Shown here piece after piece: positions 1 through 9,177 of a DNA stretch of 64,000 bases (position 1 is the stretch's first letter; each line of letters starts with the position of its first letter). The notes beneath the pieces are model-generated. The model worked only from the letters and a program-made list of their open reading frames with translations, made no database searches and was not told where the DNA came from. Origin of the DNA: [Leptolyngbya] sp. JSC-1 (GTDB lineage: Bacteria > Cyanobacteriota > Cyanobacteriia > Elainellales > Elainellaceae); assembly GCA_000733415.1 (NCBI GenBank), contig KL662191.1:2139357-2203356 (forward strand), written 5' to 3'. The translations under genes and the position numbers were made by a program.

Positions 1-1155
1 AACCCGCGCAATTTGGAGATGGCAACAACGCTGATTGGCATCTTTCAGCAGGCGCAGGGCAACCCCCAGCATGAACTGGACCGACAGCTTCTAGAACTGG
101 AGGGCGACAGTACCGATTACCGCATCAAGCGCGGGCTGGCCTATTTGCTTAGAAGTGATGCTTTTAGCAAATTCGAGATTGTCAGTCCACTAGACCCCCA
201 GCAGTTGCGGCAGCGGGTGTTTGCCTGGGCCGCACAAGCCGCTCCTTTACCTCAAACAACAGCGCATACCTTTGCTGCCTTGGCCGAGCAGCTCAGTCAG
301 GAATTAGGCCATGAAGTTTATCCCGATCAGATCCGGAATGGCCTCTATGCTGACCTCACCGAAAATCGGATTTTGACCCAGTTTGATCCACCTACGCCTG
401 AGGCGTTGCTGCATCGCTATAACCTGTCTCAAGTGCAGGGCATTTTCTATAAGGCCAGCCAAATCCGAATTCAGGCGCACCGTAACGATCCGGGTGAATA
501 TAAGCTGCTGTTTCGCTATTTGAAGCTGTTTGGCCTGATGGCTTACATCGAAGGCGACGCGGATCACGGGTTTACAATCAGCATCGATGGTCCCACCAGT
601 TTATTTAAGCCCAGCACTCGCTACGGCCTTGATATTGCCAAACTGATTCCGGCCCTGCTGCATGTAACTAAATGGAGCCTGGCGGCTGACCTGCACTGGC
701 GCGATTCCTACAGCAAACAGGAACAGGCCAAGCGGTTTACGCTCGATTCGGGCTGTGGGCTGGTGAGCCATTACCCGCCCGGTAAGCCCTACGATAGTTT
801 TTTGGAACTTTCCTTTGCTGACCGCTGGGACAGCCTCAACAGTGAATGGCGACTCGAACGCGAGGTAGATTTGATTCCGATTCCTGGCAGTGTGATGATT
901 CCCGATTTTCGGTTGGTACATCCCGACGGACGCTCGTTTTTGCTAGAAATTGTCGGCTACTGGCGGCCCGAATATCTGCGCAAAAAGTTTCTGCAAGTGC
1001 GGCAATCGGGACGGGATGATTTGATCCTGGCGATTTCAGAGCGGTTAAACCTGGAAAAGGCTGGTGTCAACTTTAACCATACTCCAGCCCATCTGATCTG
1101 GTTTAAGGACAAACTGTCGCCCAAGGCTGTGCTGGACGTGCTGGAATCGGTCTAA
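1..1155 (+). CDS. DUF790 family nuclease (Bax1-like), 5' end missing
   Basis: C-terminal ~384 residues of a DUF790 protein. The frame is open to the left edge and the residues before the first possible start (TTG at 13) continue the family's N-terminal helical region, so the true start lies outside the window. A PD-(D/E)XK-like nuclease core is visible near residues 297-311 counted from the TTG: IPDF, then about a dozen residues later LEIVGYW. Known of the family: archaeal members (Bax1) bind the XPB helicase and act as nucleases, and cyanobacterial members often sit next to an XPB-like helicase gene. The neighbour that would show this is off the left edge. Family assignment is good; a role in DNA repair is inferred from the family. 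Confidence 0.8.
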   Translation, partial: NPRNLEMATTLIGIFQQAQGNPQHELDRQLLELEGDSTDYRIKRGLAYLLRSDAFSKFEIVSPLDPQQLRQRVFAWAAQAAPLPQTTAHTFAALAEQLSQELGHEVYPDQIRNGLYADLTENRILTQFDPPTPEALLHRYNLSQVQGIFYKASQIRIQAHRNDPGEYKLLFRYLKLFGLMAYIEGDADHGFTISIDGPTSLFKPSTRYGLDIAKLIPALLHVTKWSLAADLHWRDSYSKQEQAKRFTLDSGCGLVSHYPPGKPYDSFLELSFADRWDSLNSEWRLEREVDLIPIPGSVMIPDFRLVHPDGRSFLLEIVGYWRPEYLRKKFLQVRQSGRDDLILAISERLNLEKAGVNFNHTPAHLIWFKDKLSPKAVLDVLESV

Positions 1156-1375
1156 TGCTGTTGATGCATGATATCGATGTGACTAGCTCCGATTGGCAGA
1201 TTGGTATACCTAAATTGATCATGAAAAGGTTCTCATCTTCACTTCATCTCGTCTTCACTGGAACCTGCTAAGTTTAGGTGCCTTTGGTGCAAGTATTGCC
1301 ACTGCAAGGCAAGAGAATACAGCAGACAGACAAAGTGCTGATAGGGTTGATTCAGGCGGAGGTCCAAGCAAGGCT

Positions 1376-3073
1376 GTGGGGAAGTGGTTGCTAATTGTTC
1401 CAGTTTGGTTAGGGATGAGTTTCAAGTTCACTGAGGTTGCGGTCGCTCAATCTACGGTCGCTCAATCTACGGTCGCTCAATCCAGGATTGTTGAACCCGA
1501 CTTCGCTCCTGAACAGGTGATTGACAGATCCGAAGGGATGCCGATCGAAGATAGGAGTCGGGAGTCAGGAGTGAGGAGTCAGGAGCCAGAAGCCGGCAGT
1601 GTAGTCACAGTTGACGGGGCAATGGGGGGGCAGGTGACTTCTGTTTCCCAGCTCTCGGATGTGCAACCGACGGATTGGGCTTATCAGGCTCTGCAACTGC
1701 TGATCGAAAACTATGGCTGTTTGGTGGGCTATCCTGACCAGTTGTTTCGGGGCAACCGTGCTCTAACGCGCTATGAATTTGCGGCTGGCCTCAATGCCTG
1801 CCTCAACCGGATGCAGCAATTACTAGCAACCGAACTGGAGCGCTATGCGACCCGAGCCGAACTGGCGGTTGTGGAACGGTTGATGTCGGAATTTGCGGCT
1901 GAGTTAGCGGCCCTTCAATCCGATATCACGAACCTGGAACAGCGATTTGCCAATCTGCAATCAGCTTCAACCTTGCGACTTCAAGGAGAGACGATTTTTG
2001 CGATAAGTGAGGTTTTGGCTGGGGATGAAGAGGGGCTGAATAATCCGGTGTTGCAAAGTCGTACCAATCTCACCTTTGATGCCAGCTTTAGTGGAGAAGA
2101 TCGGCTGCGGGCTACTTTAGAGTTCGGCAACTTTGAGCGCTTTACACTTCCGGAGTCTACCAACGAAGGGCGATTCAGTTTTGCGACCGGCACCGACGAG
2201 GGCGAGATCGGCTTAGATACGCTGTCCTATGAATTTCCGGCGGGAGACGATATTACGGTGCTCGCAATTGCCAAGGGCGGCAATTTGAATGATTTCATTA
2301 CCAACATCAATCCCTTGTCTAGCAGCGGTACGGCCACAATTTCCCGATTTGGGCAGCGCAATCCGATCTATCGCGGCTCTGGTTTCGATGTGGGCACGGG
2401 CATCGGAGCGAATATTTTCCTACTGGATGACCTGTCGATAGAGGTTGGCTACATTGCCGCCAACAGTTCCAATCCCAGCCTAGGCAATGGCCTGTTCAAT
2501 GGTGGCTATGGGGTGATTGGTCAGATTACAGCCACACCTGAACCACTGGAGTTATCCCTTACCTACGCTCACTCCTATGTTCCGGACGGCGGCAACAGCA
2601 CCGGCACCGGCAGCATTCCAGCAACTGTTGAGGTTGAGTATACCGATGCAGAAAACACCCGTCCAGTAGTGGTCAACTCCTATGGCCTTGGCATCAATTA
2701 CGCGATTAGCAATGGCTTTCAACTGGGAGGCTGGGTCGGGCATTCTGCCGTGCGAGCGATTGGCCTAGGGGATGCCGATGTTTGGAACTATGCGGTGCAT
2801 CTCAGTTTCCCTGATTTGGGCGGTGAGGGCAATCTGGGCGGCATCATTGTTGGCATGGAACCCCGCTTGAGCGGGACCACACCTGGGCTGGGAGCAGCAT
2901 TGGGCAGACGCCGGGATCTAGATGTTGGTCTGCATGTAGAAGGCTTCTACCGGATTGCTCTCAGCGATAACCTGTCGATTACACCTGGACTGATCTGGCT
3001 GACGGCTCCTAACCACAATGCCGATAATCCCGATGTTTTACTGGGCACAATCCGAACCACCTTTCGGTTCTAG
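1376..3073 (+). CDS. SLH-domain/OprB-type outer-membrane porin (iron uptake porin family)
   Basis: 565 residues, GTG start. Signal peptide about 1-25 ending AVAQ; a low-complexity linker 26-90; an SLH domain about 92-150 (DWAYQAL, GYPD, RYEFAAGL) that anchors to peptidoglycan; a coiled coil about 150-200; then a beta-barrel from about 205 ending in Phe (TTFRF), as expected for BamA-inserted porins. The order SLH, coiled coil, OprB barrel is the standard cyanobacterial major porin (SomA-like), some of which take up iron or inorganic ions. Odd points: the signal-peptidase region VAQST is triplicated by a 15-bp repeat, and the linker contains a six-unit heptamer repeat. It converges on the DUF2808 gene with only 14 bases between stops. 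Substrate is unknown. Confidence 0.85.
   Translation: MGKWLLIVPVWLGMSFKFTEVAVAQSTVAQSTVAQSRIVEPDFAPEQVIDRSEGMPIEDRSRESGVRSQEPEAGSVVTVDGAMGGQVTSVSQLSDVQPTDWAYQALQLLIENYGCLVGYPDQLFRGNRALTRYEFAAGLNACLNRMQQLLATELERYATRAELAVVERLMSEFAAELAALQSDITNLEQRFANLQSASTLRLQGETIFAISEVLAGDEEGLNNPVLQSRTNLTFDASFSGEDRLRATLEFGNFERFTLPESTNEGRFSFATGTDEGEIGLDTLSYEFPAGDDITVLAIAKGGNLNDFITNINPLSSSGTATISRFGQRNPIYRGSGFDVGTGIGANIFLLDDLSIEVGYIAANSSNPSLGNGLFNGGYGVIGQITATPEPLELSLTYAHSYVPDGGNSTGTGSIPATVEVEYTDAENTRPVVVNSYGLGINYAISNGFQLGGWVGHSAVRAIGLGDADVWNYAVHLSFPDLGGEGNLGGIIVGMEPRLSGTTPGLGAALGRRRDLDVGLHVEGFYRIALSDNLSITPGLIWLTAPNHNADNPDVLLGTIRTTFRF
1439..1483 (+). repeat. 15-bp tandem repeat x3 inside the porin signal-peptide region
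   Basis: Three copies of a 15-mer (first base G in copy 1 and A afterwards, then CGGTCGCTCAATC). In frame it encodes VAQS(T) three times, directly over the predicted signal-peptidase cleavage site. Confidence 0.9.
1553..1594 (+). repeat. Heptanucleotide repeat (6 units) inside the porin coding sequence
   Basis: Units AGGAGTC, GGGAGTC, AGGAGTG, AGGAGTC, AGGAGCC, AGAAGCC in exact 7-bp register. Six units make 42 bp, so the reading frame is kept and 14 codons (charged/Ser-rich) are added to the linker. It is the reverse complement of the heptamer family at 7262-7352. Confidence 0.85.
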
Positions 3074-3087
3074 AACGAAGCCGCTGC

Positions 3088-3804
3088 CTAAAAAGAAGTC
3101 TCCGTTTCCTCGAAGAAATTGAATTGGCCAAAGCCGAGGAACTGTCCGTGGCTAGAGGTGCCAACCGGATAGGCCGTGACACCAAAGAGGTAGGTGCCTC
3201 CTAGGCGCGGATTGCGTTCGGGCCGTAGCCCGACAGTAACTGTGGTCCCCGGTGGAATCGGCGGATCAAACATCAGGGTGAGGGTTTGGGTTTCCGGGTC
3301 AAACTCAGTGGCAGCTAGGTTGAGGGATTCGCCTCGCTCGGTGCGGGTGCCAGTAAAGGCGACGCTGCGCTCAGTGCGGAAGCGAATCTGACGAGTTTGG
3401 CTGGAGCCATTCTGCTGTTGAATTGCAACCTGCCCTAGTGGCTCTCCAGCCTGTTGGGGCAGGTCTAGCGTGAAGTAGTAGGTTGGATTGCGAACAAAGG
3501 TTTGGGTTTTGGTTGTAGTGGCTTCAACTAAGCGGGGCGGATAATCAAAATAAACTTTGCCACTGCTTAACTGCACAGCCTCAACGGCACGCGGAGCTAT
3601 ACTGGCCAACCCCACTGCCCCCACCCACGCTGTCAATCCTAAGATTGCCCATGAGGGCATAGATTTTTGTATGGTTTTTGGTATGGTATTTTTTATAATT
3701 TCCTGCACAAATCGGCTCAGAATTAGTTCTCTTGTAATTAGCTTGCTTGTAGTTAACTTTGTCACACTTAGTTTTCGCTGCTCTGCCATTACCGATTCTT
3801 TCAT
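3088..3804 (-). CDS. DUF2808 domain-containing secreted protein
   Basis: 238 residues from the ATG at 3804. A DUF2808 beta-sandwich domain spans about residues 75-235 (VYFDYPPRL, NPTYYFTLDLP, FDPPIPPGTTVTVGL). A hydrophobic segment about 49-75 (AILGLTAWVGAVGLASIAP then AVEA) looks like a signal peptide but is preceded by ~48 Lys/Thr-rich residues. Translation could therefore start at the internal ATG at 3660, giving a standard secreted protein; neither start has a clear ribosome-binding site. DUF2808 proteins are common in cyanobacteria and of unknown function. Convergent with the porin gene. Confidence 0.75.
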   Translation of the reverse strand: MKESVMAEQRKLSVTKLTTSKLITRELILSRFVQEIIKNTIPKTIQKSMPSWAILGLTAWVGAVGLASIAPRAVEAVQLSSGKVYFDYPPRLVEATTTKTQTFVRNPTYYFTLDLPQQAGEPLGQVAIQQQNGSSQTRQIRFRTERSVAFTGTRTERGESLNLAATEFDPETQTLTLMFDPPIPPGTTVTVGLRPERNPRLGGTYLFGVTAYPVGTSSHGQFLGFGQFNFFEETETSF

Positions 3805-3971
3805 CCCTCAAACCGTTATTCCTCAAGCAGTATTTTCCAATATTAGAATAATCAAAGATTTTTGTTGCTACAAAACTGTCTGTAAGTAGAGGTTACAGGA
3901 ACTGGGTAAGACGGTCATGAAATGGAGATGAGAAAGCTTTCATGTTGCGGGCTGGTTGCATGATTGAGGGG

Positions 3972-5435
3972 TTAGTCTTCTGGAGGCTGTAGCGGCAGGA
4001 TCAGCGTAAAGGTTGAACCAACCCCAACCTGGCTGGTGAGCGTAACTTTGCCGCCGTGCGCTTCTACCACCGCTCGCACAATTGGCAACCCCAACCCTGC
4101 CCCATCCGAGCGCCGGTAGCGATGGGCTGCCCGGGCAAACCGCTCGAAGATCCGCTCCTGATCGCTGAGAGCAATCCCTTCACCCGTATCCCGGATCCAA
4201 AACTGCACCTGAGTAGAGCGAACCGATGCACCTAACTCGATCAAATCTCCCATACGGGTATGCTGTACCGCGTTCTGGGCTAGGTTAATCAAGGCTCCGG
4301 TTAACCGCTGCCGATCGCCTCTCATCTGCCCCGTACCTCGAATCGTCAGCCGCCAATTGCGATCGCCCAGGGGTTGAATTTTGGCAAACACTTCTTCGAT
4401 GAAGCTGGGAATGTCGATTGTTTCAAGCTGCAAGAAGTTGGGCTGTTCAGCCCGGACCAGCAGGATCAGATCATTCACAAAGCGATTCATCCGATCTAGC
4501 TCATCGATCACCAGGTTGAGAGTTTCTTGCTGTTCTTCCGATTCTGCATCCAATAGCTCCAGGTGGCCGCGAATCACCGTCAAAGGGGTGCGCAATTCAT
4601 GGCCCGCATCGTTGATAAAATTCTGCTGGGCCATAAAAGCCGACTGCAGCCGGTCGAGCATTTCGTTGAACGTATGGGTCAGGTCAGCAATTTCTCCCGT
4701 TCCCTTGACTGGAAGACGCTGAGTTAAATCCGATTCACTCACCGAGCGGGCAGTGACGGCTAATTTCTGCACGGGTGCTAACAATTTGCCAGTTACCACC
4801 CAGGCGAGGGCAAAGGCTCCCAGCACCACGCCAGCCGCTACCTGAAAAAAGATGGTGGCGCCAGCCAGAGCTTCCTGCCGTTCCCCCGCTGTGGTGTGGA
4901 CGCTGATAAAAACCCCTTGCACTTCGCCATCTACCTCAAGCGGCTGGGCCAGATACAAAATATTGCCAATTTCTGGATCGGAGGAGGATCGCTCACCCTG
5001 AGCGGGTGCAGTCAGGTTGGCCCAGTAATTCATCAGGGTGGAGCCAGGTTGAATCACATCTGGCAAGACTCTGGGATTCGCCTGGTAATACTCACCCTCG
5101 ATCGTGAAGATCAGGTAATTGTCATCTTCCGGGACTCGTCTGGCTAGAAAATCGCCAACAAACTGCTTTAGCTCGCCAACAGACTGAGCGGGCTGCTGTT
5201 CCCACAGAGCGTAGGTGTCCTGAAAGCTTTCCATTTCTTCGGCCAAATCCTCTCGCACCCGGTTATCGACGCTGGCGAGAAACAGCAGCAGAAAAATCGG
5301 CGTCGCTATCCCTGATAGCAGCAGCAGCAGCAGCAGATACACCATCAAAATCCGAGTCCGAGTTGCACCCAAAACCTGCTGCCACCAAGAACGCGAGGTT
5401 GATCGAGGCTGGGTTGCGCTAGGGATGGCAGTCAC
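3972..5435 (-). CDS. Membrane sensor histidine kinase (HAMP-HisKA-HATPase)
   Basis: 487 residues. TM1 about 28-54, a ~135-residue extracytoplasmic sensor region, TM2 about 194-216, HAMP to ~265, a HisKA H-box with the phospho-acceptor His279 (GHELRTPLT), an N-box (INLAQNAVQHT), G1 (DTGEGI) and G2 (GAGLGLPIV). All catalytic boxes are intact. It is a close paralogue of the next gene on the same strand (5476-6975), 40 bases away, so the two are probably co-transcribed with this one second. No response regulator gene is adjacent, and the sensor region resembles no ligand-binding family I recognise. Confidence 0.88.
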   Translation of the reverse strand: MTAIPSATQPRSTSRSWWQQVLGATRTRILMVYLLLLLLLSGIATPIFLLLFLASVDNRVREDLAEEMESFQDTYALWEQQPAQSVGELKQFVGDFLARRVPEDDNYLIFTIEGEYYQANPRVLPDVIQPGSTLMNYWANLTAPAQGERSSSDPEIGNILYLAQPLEVDGEVQGVFISVHTTAGERQEALAGATIFFQVAAGVVLGAFALAWVVTGKLLAPVQKLAVTARSVSESDLTQRLPVKGTGEIADLTHTFNEMLDRLQSAFMAQQNFINDAGHELRTPLTVIRGHLELLDAESEEQQETLNLVIDELDRMNRFVNDLILLVRAEQPNFLQLETIDIPSFIEEVFAKIQPLGDRNWRLTIRGTGQMRGDRQRLTGALINLAQNAVQHTRMGDLIELGASVRSTQVQFWIRDTGEGIALSDQERIFERFARAAHRYRRSDGAGLGLPIVRAVVEAHGGKVTLTSQVGVGSTFTLILPLQPPED

Positions 5436-5475
5436 GGTAGTACCCTTCCTATCTAACTATCGGATCTAAACTGAT

Positions 5476-6975
5476 CTAACTAGATTGGGGCGACTGATTT
5501 CTTTGACCACAGGTCAGTAGGGGCAGCACCAGAGTAAAGGTAGACCCTCGACCAACTTGACTATCTAACTCTACATGCCCATTGCACGCCTGCACAATCG
5601 CCTGCACAATTGCCAACCCTAATCCTGCCCCTTCAGAACGCTGTGGGCCAGAAAGGCGAATGAATCGTTGAAAAATCCGCTGCTGATCGGCTAGGGCAAT
5701 GCCAGTACCAGTATCGCGGACCCACAAGCGCAGTTTAGCTTCAGCGATCGTGGCCCCCAGGGTAATCTTTCCATCGGCCGGCGTGTGCTGCACCGCATTA
5801 TTTACCAGATTCAGCACCGCCTGGGTGATGCGCTGCCGGTCAAGGTACACCTGCTGAGTGACGATTTCTGGCTCGATTGCTAAGCTGCACTGACAGATAG
5901 CTAGCACCTTGGCTTTGCTGTGCAGTTCATCTAGGAAGGCTCCCAGTTCCACCACTTCAGGACGCAAAAAATCGGGCTGATCGGCTTTGGCTAACAGCAA
6001 CAGGTCGTTGACAAACCGTTTCATCCGGTCCAGCTCATCGGCAACTAAGGCGAGCGTTTCTTGCTGCTCGACGGGGTCATCGCCCATCAGCTCCAGATGG
6101 CCCTCGATGATGGTGATAGGTGTGCGCAGCTCATGGCTAACGTCGTTGATAAATTGCTGCTGGCCGGTAAAGGCTCCCTGCAAGCGGTCCATCATTTCAT
6201 TGAAGGTTTTAGCCACCTCTGCCAGTTCGTCATTGCCTTCGACTTGCAGCCGTTTCGACAGATCTGATTCGCTGATACTACGAGCCGTGCGGGCCATTGT
6301 TCGCAGCGGGCGCAGCACCCGACCACAAACTAACCAGGCAATCAAAGAGGCAATCAGCAAAATGGTCAGCTTCACCAAGATCACGGTTCTCATGGTGGCT
6401 CGCACTTCACGATGCTCATCAGCCGCAATGTAAGCCGAGAGGAAGGTACCCTGAAGTACGCCTGCAATTTCGATTGGCTCAGCGTAATAGATCACCCGAA
6501 TCACCGCTGGATCCCGTACCGACTGCTCGCCATGAGTTGGCTGTTGCAATGTCTGCCAAATTTCCATTAACTCAGAGCCAGGCTGCATTGCCTCTGGTAG
6601 TTCTACTGGACTAGCCTGAAGAAATTGCCGCTGCAAGATGGCAATAAAGTACTGATCTTCTTCAATCGGCTCGGTTTGGAGATAGTCAAGCATGAAGCGG
6701 CGCAGTTGCTCAGTGTTGCGGATCTGAGCCGTCGCTAACTCCTGCCGAAACTCAGCCACTTCTTCCACAACTTCCTCTCGCAGGCGTTGATTCACCTGTT
6801 CTGACACGATGCGATAGGTCACAGGAGTCAATAGCCCAATGAACAGTACAATCAGCCCGATGTACCACATCCAGATCCGCGTTCGAGTTTCCCGCAACAG
6901 CAGACGCCAGTTGGGATGAGTTTGGGTCGGCGGATCGGCAGCAATCTGGTCGGCTGGCAGCGTGTAAGGATTCAT
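5476..6975 (-). CDS. Membrane sensor histidine kinase, tandem paralogue
   Basis: 499 residues from the ATG at 6975. Upstream in-frame starts at 7005 and 7032 (TTG) exist, but the 6975 start matches the paralogue's length: the H-box His falls at 281 against 279. Same architecture: TM1, ~135-residue periplasmic region, TM2, HAMP, HisKA (SHELRTPIT), N-box (LNLVNNAVQHT), G1 (DTGTGI), G2 (GAGLGLAIV). The two proteins align along their whole length, including the periplasmic part (LPE/DxxQPGSxLM, AEPIEI against AQPLEV), so they arose by tandem duplication of the whole gene. No adjacent regulator. Confidence 0.87.
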   Translation of the reverse strand: MNPYTLPADQIAADPPTQTHPNWRLLLRETRTRIWMWYIGLIVLFIGLLTPVTYRIVSEQVNQRLREEVVEEVAEFRQELATAQIRNTEQLRRFMLDYLQTEPIEEDQYFIAILQRQFLQASPVELPEAMQPGSELMEIWQTLQQPTHGEQSVRDPAVIRVIYYAEPIEIAGVLQGTFLSAYIAADEHREVRATMRTVILVKLTILLIASLIAWLVCGRVLRPLRTMARTARSISESDLSKRLQVEGNDELAEVAKTFNEMMDRLQGAFTGQQQFINDVSHELRTPITIIEGHLELMGDDPVEQQETLALVADELDRMKRFVNDLLLLAKADQPDFLRPEVVELGAFLDELHSKAKVLAICQCSLAIEPEIVTQQVYLDRQRITQAVLNLVNNAVQHTPADGKITLGATIAEAKLRLWVRDTGTGIALADQQRIFQRFIRLSGPQRSEGAGLGLAIVQAIVQACNGHVELDSQVGRGSTFTLVLPLLTCGQRNQSPQSS

Positions 6976-7572
6976 GCGGTGGCCTAAATTAAGAGAAGGA
7001 GGCATGGCACTACAGGCGGTAAAACGATTCAATCCAGTTGCTGTACCGCATTTTCAACTGTTTTGTGGTCTCTAATTTGTGGTCTCTAATTTATAGTCTT
7101 AATTCATGGTCTCAACAGGATGAATTTCATTACAAATGCACCAAACACACGACCAAAGCTGACATCGTTCTCAACTGAATCATTCAGCCAATATATAGCA
7201 ATCCTAGATCAGTTACGAAAAGGTAAGTCAAAAGCTCAAAGCTAGAAGACTTCTTGACCCCGACTCCTAACTCCCAACGCCCGGCTTCTGATTCTCAACT
7301 GCCGAGTCCTGGCTCTTGACGCCTGGCTTCTGGCTTCTAACGTCCGGCTCCTCAACCAAATCACCAAACCCAGATCTAATTCCGAATTCAACTAGAGATC
7401 ACGACTAAAATTCTCCTGATCAAAGTTCCAGCGATATTCATTATTCTTGCTTAATTCGGGATGGCTGTTTTATGAAAACTTCTTGCTGATTGGGTAGACC
7501 AGTTTCCGTTGCTGACCATCGCCTCTGATAATGGAATGCGACCCCAAGCCCCTGGGCAAAGAGGAACTCCCA
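6976..7572. other. Intergenic region between divergent genes, with heptamer repeats
   Basis: Should contain the promoters of the kinase pair (minus) and the P-loop ATPase gene (plus). The 5' part is AT-rich, with repeated copies of TAATTTxT and GTGGTCTC near 7060-7100. The middle (7262-7352) is a heptamer array. I see no gene. Confidence 0.6.
7262..7352. repeat. Degenerate heptanucleotide tandem repeat, 13 units
   Basis: Perfect 7-bp phasing across 91 bp: GACTCCT, AACTCCC, AACGCCC, GGCTTCT, GATTCTC, AACTGCC, GAGTCCT, GGCTCTT, GACGCCT, GGCTTCT, GGCTTCT, AACGTCC, GGCTCCT. This is the short tandemly repeated repetitive (STRR) type known from filamentous cyanobacteria. Confidence 0.85.
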
Positions 7573-9111
7573 ATGGACCGAGAAACGGCTGAATTGTTCA
7601 GTCCCTTTGGCGAAGCGGATTGCGAGTCCGAAGTCAAGCTTCTGAAGCAAGAGTACAGCGAATATTTCTTTTACCACACCCGATTCAACAGCTCAGCGCT
7701 CGATCCCAGCGTATTCTTGATTGTCGGTCGGCGCGGCTCTGGCAAAACGGCCCTGGCTCACTTTTTTTCGTTTCAAAAACACTTGCGTCAGGCGATTGCG
7801 ATTGACGTGGACGAGTCAGATACCTTTGAGCAACTGCTAGAAAAGGTAACAGCCCTGAGCATTCAAAGCCGAGAAGTGGCGATTCCCAAAATCACGAAGA
7901 TCTGGGATTTCATTATCTGGTTGATTATCTTCAAAAAACTTCAGGCATACGATGTGCGGATTCGCGCCGCCTGCATTTTTGGCGACCACAACGGGAAAGT
8001 GGTAGATTTTCTGCGGCTGACGCTGAAGGGATTGCTGAATCACTTCCTCTCATTGGAAGATAACCTGTTCGACAAGCTAGAGGAACTACTGGCCGATGAA
8101 CGAGTCAAAGCCGGTCGTGCCGCCGTTCTGGAATTAGCGCGTTACAAACCAATTATCGTTGCAGTTGACACTTTGGAGAACTATAACATAAACGATGATG
8201 TGATGATGCGGGCAACAGCAGCCTTAATTCAGCATGGTTCCGAATTCAACCGCGACTATGCTCGCAAGGGGATTCACCTGAAGATTTTTACAATGGCCGA
8301 GGTATTTCCCTACATTAAAGAAGAAGTGATTCTGAATACGCTAAAGTTTATTCGCAATGAAATTTACCTCAACTGGCGACCCAAGGATCTGATGCGGCTG
8401 ATTAGCTGGCGGCTATATCACTACCTACAGGCAACCAGGCAGTTGGCTCCCGAATCGCACCAAATCGATTGGGACGACTACAACGACGTGCGCGAAAAAA
8501 TGTGGACGCCGTATTTTGGCAACAGTCTCCGCAATAATGGAGGTACGCCGGAATTGAGCTTTCCCTATGTGCTGCGCCACACCCAAATGCGGCCTCGCCA
8601 GTTGATTGTGCTCTGTAATGCAATTGCCCACCGTGCCCAACAGCAGCGCACCTTTCCGTTTTTCCGGCCAGAGGATATTGTCAAAGCCGTGCTGCATGGC
8701 CAAAAGGCGCTAGCTGAAGAAGTGTTCAACTCCTACAGTTCGGTGTATCCCAAAGTGGGCCGCATTGTCGAGGCGCTGTCCGGCTTGCCGATGATCTTCA
8801 AAGGCAACGAGTTAGACAAACGCGCTCCCCTCACCGCCTCGGAATGGCCTGCTGGCGAGTACTCACCCCATGCATTTCGGCAGCTTGTGGCTGAGTTGGG
8901 CTTGGTGGGACGGATTCGCAGCTGCAACGAAAAGGCAGGGATCGTGGAAGCAACGTTTGAGTATAGCTCTGAATCGAGGCTACCGCTGCTCGTCACTGAC
9001 TATTGCGCCATTCATCCCATGTTTTATCAAAAGCTCAACATCAACGATCAGCGTAATTTTCGGGTCTACCCGTTTCCAGATCACGAGGATTTCCGAGAGC
9101 TAGAGTATTGA
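7573..9111 (+). CDS. P-loop ATPase, Sll1717 family
   Basis: 512 residues from the ATG at 7573, chosen because GAGGA (7561-7565) sits 7 bases upstream; the in-frame ATG at 7531 has no such site. Walker A GRRGSGKT at about residues 52-59; a Walker-B-like hydrophobic strand ending in D (PIIVAVDTLENY) near 195-207; C-terminal half rich in helical/winged-helix-like sequence. It resembles the cyanobacterial Sll1717 family of STAND/ORC-like ATPases, whose function is not established. No membrane segments. It stands alone between a divergent kinase pair and chlM, with a 66-base gap before the latter. Confidence 0.75.
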   Translation: MDRETAELFSPFGEADCESEVKLLKQEYSEYFFYHTRFNSSALDPSVFLIVGRRGSGKTALAHFFSFQKHLRQAIAIDVDESDTFEQLLEKVTALSIQSREVAIPKITKIWDFIIWLIIFKKLQAYDVRIRAACIFGDHNGKVVDFLRLTLKGLLNHFLSLEDNLFDKLEELLADERVKAGRAAVLELARYKPIIVAVDTLENYNINDDVMMRATAALIQHGSEFNRDYARKGIHLKIFTMAEVFPYIKEEVILNTLKFIRNEIYLNWRPKDLMRLISWRLYHYLQATRQLAPESHQIDWDDYNDVREKMWTPYFGNSLRNNGGTPELSFPYVLRHTQMRPRQLIVLCNAIAHRAQQQRTFPFFRPEDIVKAVLHGQKALAEEVFNSYSSVYPKVGRIVEALSGLPMIFKGNELDKRAPLTASEWPAGEYSPHAFRQLVAELGLVGRIRSCNEKAGIVEATFEYSSESRLPLLVTDYCAIHPMFYQKLNINDQRNFRVYPFPDHEDFRELEY

Positions 9112-9177
9112 TTAAATGAGAATAACGTCCCGAAATCATACTACTATCGTTAACTGTTGGGATCCTTGTGTTTAATA

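Noticed and set aside
8402..8996. Minus-strand reading frames inside the P-loop ATPase gene
   Set aside because: Low-complexity antisense frames with no start signals; the sense frame has Walker motifs.
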